Below are positions 7,161 through 9,157 of a stretch of DNA of 9,157 nt, one piece after another. Position 1 is the first letter of the stretch, and every line of letters starts with the position of its first letter. Source of the DNA: Clostridiaceae bacterium AF10-41 (GTDB lineage Bacteria > Bacillota > Clostridia > Clostridiales > Clostridiaceae). The stretch spans positions 1 through 9,157 of the forward strand of contig JAQCTH010000105.1 of NCBI GenBank assembly GCA_027686065.1, in the 5' to 3' direction. The notes beneath the pieces are model-generated. The model was not told the origin of the DNA, made no database searches, and saw only the letters and a list, made by a program, of their open reading frames with translations. The translations under genes and the position numbers were made by a program.

Positions 7161-7176
7161 TTGTTGGAGGTTAATT

Positions 7177-7902
7177 ATGGAAAAAAGAAATGATATAAGT
7201 GTAAATGGTATTGGTGATATAAGTGGTGGAGAATACAATGATATCCACATTGCAGGAGTAGCAAATATAAGAGGAGATATTAATTCAAATAAAATAAGTG
7301 TAGATGGAAAGGCAAAGTCTCATGGAAAAATTAATAGTAATTATTTATCAATAAACGGACATTTTATATGTAACAATGATGTGCAAGTAAGAGCCTCATG
7401 TGATGTAAATGGATTTTATAAAGTTTTGGGAAATATAAATGGAAATAGAATAGTTGTAAATGGAAGAACTACTATTACTGAAAATATTAATTTTGATAAT
7501 GTAGAAGTAAATGGTGAGTTAATAGTAAATGGTAATTGTCAATGTGAGAATGTAAAACTATACGGAAAGATGATGGTAGATGGTCTTTTATCTGGAGACA
7601 ATATAGAATTAAACATTACTAGGTTTAATAAGATAAAAGAAATAGGTGGAGAAAAGTTAGTAGTAAGAAGGGGTATAGATACAGGGTTTAAAGTATTTTC
7701 TATTTTAAATGGAACTAAACCTAAATTAGTATGTGAAGAAATAGAAGCTGATGAAATTTATTTAGAAAATACTGATTGTAATATTGTTCGTGGAAGAAAT
7801 ATAGAAATTGGCAGGGGATGTACAATAAATAGAATTGAATATTCTGGAGAGCTAAAAATAACATGTAGTAAGTCTATAATAAATGAAAAGATAAATGTAT
7901 AG
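7177..7902 (+). CDS. Bactofilin-like protein, YhbE/YhbF type (first paralogue)
   Basis: A 241-residue protein with no signal peptide or membrane segment. The ATG at 7177 follows GGAGG (7166-7170) by 6 bases, so the ATG at 7156 is rejected. Its first 135 residues are a tandem repeat with a V-N-G or similar turn about every 17 residues (glycines 11, 27, 44, 61, 79, 96, 113, 130), as expected for the right-handed beta-helix of polymer-forming bactofilins. The C-terminal third holds an I-G-G motif (156-158) and a T-x-C-x-I-V-R-G ... G-C-x-I-x-x-I-E-Y-x-G block with C201 and C215, shared with the next gene's product. Bacillus subtilis YhbE/YhbF (BacE/BacF) are bactofilins reported to be needed for flagellar assembly; whether this pair serves motility here cannot be seen. 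It is first in a three-gene operon and ends 13 bases before the next start. Confidence 0.8.
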   Translation: MEKRNDISVNGIGDISGGEYNDIHIAGVANIRGDINSNKISVDGKAKSHGKINSNYLSINGHFICNNDVQVRASCDVNGFYKVLGNINGNRIVVNGRTTITENINFDNVEVNGELIVNGNCQCENVKLYGKMMVDGLLSGDNIELNITRFNKIKEIGGEKLVVRRGIDTGFKVFSILNGTKPKLVCEEIEADEIYLENTDCNIVRGRNIEIGRGCTINRIEYSGELKITCSKSIINEKINV

Positions 7903-7915
7903 AGGAGAAAATAGT

Positions 7916-8722
7916 ATGGATGAATTTGCAAATGTTAATTTATTTGGAGATGGATATATTAATGGGGGAAAATATAATAAGATAAAGATTTTTGGAGATA
8001 GCCTTTGTAATGAAGATGTAGAATGTAATTCTTTAATTATAATGGGAGAAAGTAAATTTGAAAACAATCTTAAATCTCAATCAATCAAGGTAATGGGGGA
8101 ATTAGATGTTAGCGGAAAATTTATTTGTGGTAACTGTAGAGTTTTAGGTGAATGTGATTTAAGAAATATGGCCGAAATAGATTCTTTAAAAATAATGGGA
8201 GAAGTTAGAGCTATTAAGGAACTGGTAATTAATTCTAATTTAAATATAATGGGAAATATAAACTTATATGAGAATTTAAAAGGAAATATAATAAAAGTAA
8301 TGGGAGAAGGAATTATTGAAAAAAATGTTATATTTAATGATATTAATATATTAGGACGTTTAGAAGTAAAGGGAAACTGTGAAGGAAATAACTTTTATAA
8401 TAAAGGAGAAGTAAGAATTAATGGGTTATTATCAGCAGATAAAGTAGAAATAGTACCTAAAAGAGTAAGTATAATTGAAGAAATTGGAGGAAGTGAAATA
8501 ACTATAAAAAAGTCTAAGCTGATTGAATCGTTATACGGTAAGGTTGTCTCAAAACTCATAGAAGGTGATAAAATAACTCTTCAGAATACAGAATGTAAGA
8601 TAGTAAGAGGACATGATATAACTATATTAAGTGGATGCAATATAGACAAGATAGAATATACAGGCAGTTTAACTGTAGATGAAAATAGTGAAGTAGGAGA
8701 AAAAATATGCTTGAGGAATTAA
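7916..8722 (+). CDS. Bactofilin-like protein, YhbE/YhbF type (second paralogue)
   Basis: A 268-residue cytoplasmic protein, paralogous to the preceding one along its whole length. The ATG at 7916 is 8 bases after GAGGAG (7902-7907), which overlaps the stop of the first gene; an ATG at 7895 lacks a good site. The repeat turn here is mostly M-G-E or L-G-x, with glycines at 11, 27, 44, 61, 78, 95, 113, 130, 147 and 164, a period of 17 with single one-residue shifts. The beta-helix is about two turns longer than in the first protein. The C-terminal module repeats the I-G-G motif (190-192) and the C-x-I-V-R-G ... G-C-x-I-x-x-I-E-Y-x-G block with C227 and C241 at the same 14-residue spacing. It probably co-assembles with, or forms a filament distinct from, the first protein. 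Confidence 0.8.
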   Translation: MDEFANVNLFGDGYINGGKYNKIKIFGDSLCNEDVECNSLIIMGESKFENNLKSQSIKVMGELDVSGKFICGNCRVLGECDLRNMAEIDSLKIMGEVRAIKELVINSNLNIMGNINLYENLKGNIIKVMGEGIIEKNVIFNDINILGRLEVKGNCEGNNFYNKGEVRINGLLSADKVEIVPKRVSIIEEIGGSEITIKKSKLIESLYGKVVSKLIEGDKITLQNTECKIVRGHDITILSGCNIDKIEYTGSLTVDENSEVGEKICLRN

Positions 8723-9157
8723 TATCAAAGAAAGAACTTCTAGAGTTTATGAGAATATCTTATGGGCAATTATATAGATGGAAAAGAAAAGATTTAATAC
8801 CAGAAGAGTGGTTCATAAAGAAGAGTGTATCAACAGGACAGGAAACATTTTTTCCAAAGGAAAAAATAATTGAAAGAATAAATAAGATTATAGAAATGAA
8901 AGATGAGGCTTCCTTAGATGATTTAGCATATATCTTTTCTAACAATATAAAAGACATAAAGATAACTCGAGATTATTTAACTAATATATTATCAAAAGAA
9001 ATAATAACACGTTATGAAGAGATAATTAATATTAAAGATATATATGAAGAAAATAATATTTTTTCACTATTTATATATAATAAACTTATTAATTTAGGCA
9101 GTTTAAATATTTCAGAAATAAAAGAAATAACAATATTAGCAAATAGAGATTATGAGA
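8707..9157 (+). CDS. YhbD/DUF4004-type protein with MerR-like N-terminus, cut by right edge
   Basis: The frame is open for 150 codons from the ATG at 8707 to the window end. The start lies inside the 3' end of the second bactofilin gene (16-base overlap) and is preceded by AGGAG (8695-8699) at 7 bases, so translation is probably coupled. Residues 6-32 (I-S-K-K-E-L-L-E-F-M-R-I-S-Y-G-Q-L-Y-R-W, then K-R-K-D-L-I-P) look like a MerR-type helix-turn-helix, followed by a wing-like G-Q-E-T-F-F-P-K (50-57) and a helix E-R-I-N-K-I-I-E-M-K. This matches the Bacillus YhbD family (DUF4004), whose gene neighbours yhbE and yhbF are bactofilins. DNA binding is inferred from the fold; the C-terminal half has no recognised motif. 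It is a good candidate regulator of its own operon. Confidence 0.75.
   Translation, partial: MLEELISKKELLEFMRISYGQLYRWKRKDLIPEEWFIKKSVSTGQETFFPKEKIIERINKIIEMKDEASLDDLAYIFSNNIKDIKITRDYLTNILSKEIITRYEEIINIKDIYEENNIFSLFIYNKLINLGSLNISEIKEITILANRDYE

Noticed and set aside
7852..8067. Reverse-strand frame across the bactofilin gene junction
   Set aside because: It covers two coding genes and the junction ribosome site, and its translation shows no family features.
7916..8445. Repeated AATGGGAGAA-like DNA segments as a CRISPR or satellite array
   Set aside because: The repeats have a 51-base period in frame with the 17-residue protein repeat and diverge between copies, so they reflect the beta-helix protein.
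8760..8957. Reverse-strand frame near the right end
   Set aside because: The + strand here encodes the YhbD-type protein with a good ribosome site and family motifs, so this is a shadow.

Overview
The window is strongly AT-rich, and its purine-rich GGAGG-type ribosome sites and gene content point to a low-GC anaerobic firmicute, most likely Clostridium or a close relative. Everything recognisable is on the + strand. No mobile element, tRNA, rRNA or CRISPR array was seen.

Left part (1-1199): the 3' portion of a YdcF/SanA-type (DUF218) membrane protein whose frame is open to the left edge, then a small protein with a degenerate Nudix box.

Central part (1200-7018): the [FeFe]-hydrogenase maturation operon. 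A good sigma-A-type promoter (1254-1282) is followed by a leader of about 280 bases. The leader ends in a 17-bp perfect terminator hairpin only 13 bases before the first ribosome site, so an attenuated leader is plausible. The genes are a TM1266-type hydrogenase-system regulator, hydE, hydG, hydF and a stand-alone GltD-like flavin/iron-sulfur NAD(P)H oxidoreductase, closed by a terminator near 6983-7018. HydG makes CO and cyanide ligands from tyrosine, HydE works on the dithiolate-bridge route, and HydF is the GTPase scaffold that delivers the [2Fe] unit to hydrogenase. The GltD-like protein is a candidate electron source for the radical-SAM enzymes, but this is inference. No hydrogenase structural gene is in the window.

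Right part (7019-9157): a second operon of two bactofilin-like proteins (YhbE/YhbF type; BacE/BacF in Bacillus) and a third gene, cut by the right edge, encoding a YhbD/DUF4004-type protein with a MerR-like N-terminus. The third gene overlaps the second by 16 bases. The promoter has a 20-bp spacer holding a 13-bp palindrome, the layout of MerR-family promoters, which suggests autoregulation by the YhbD-type protein. Both bactofilins show a regular 17-residue repeat and share a C-terminal module with two cysteines at identical spacing.

Several start codons were moved downstream from the longest possible reading frame to the ATG with a properly spaced Shine-Dalgarno site (1570, 1889, 3031, 5668, 7177, 7916). 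The most interesting parts are the two regulatory regions, the orphan oxidoreductase attached to the maturation genes, and the bactofilin-YhbD unit.
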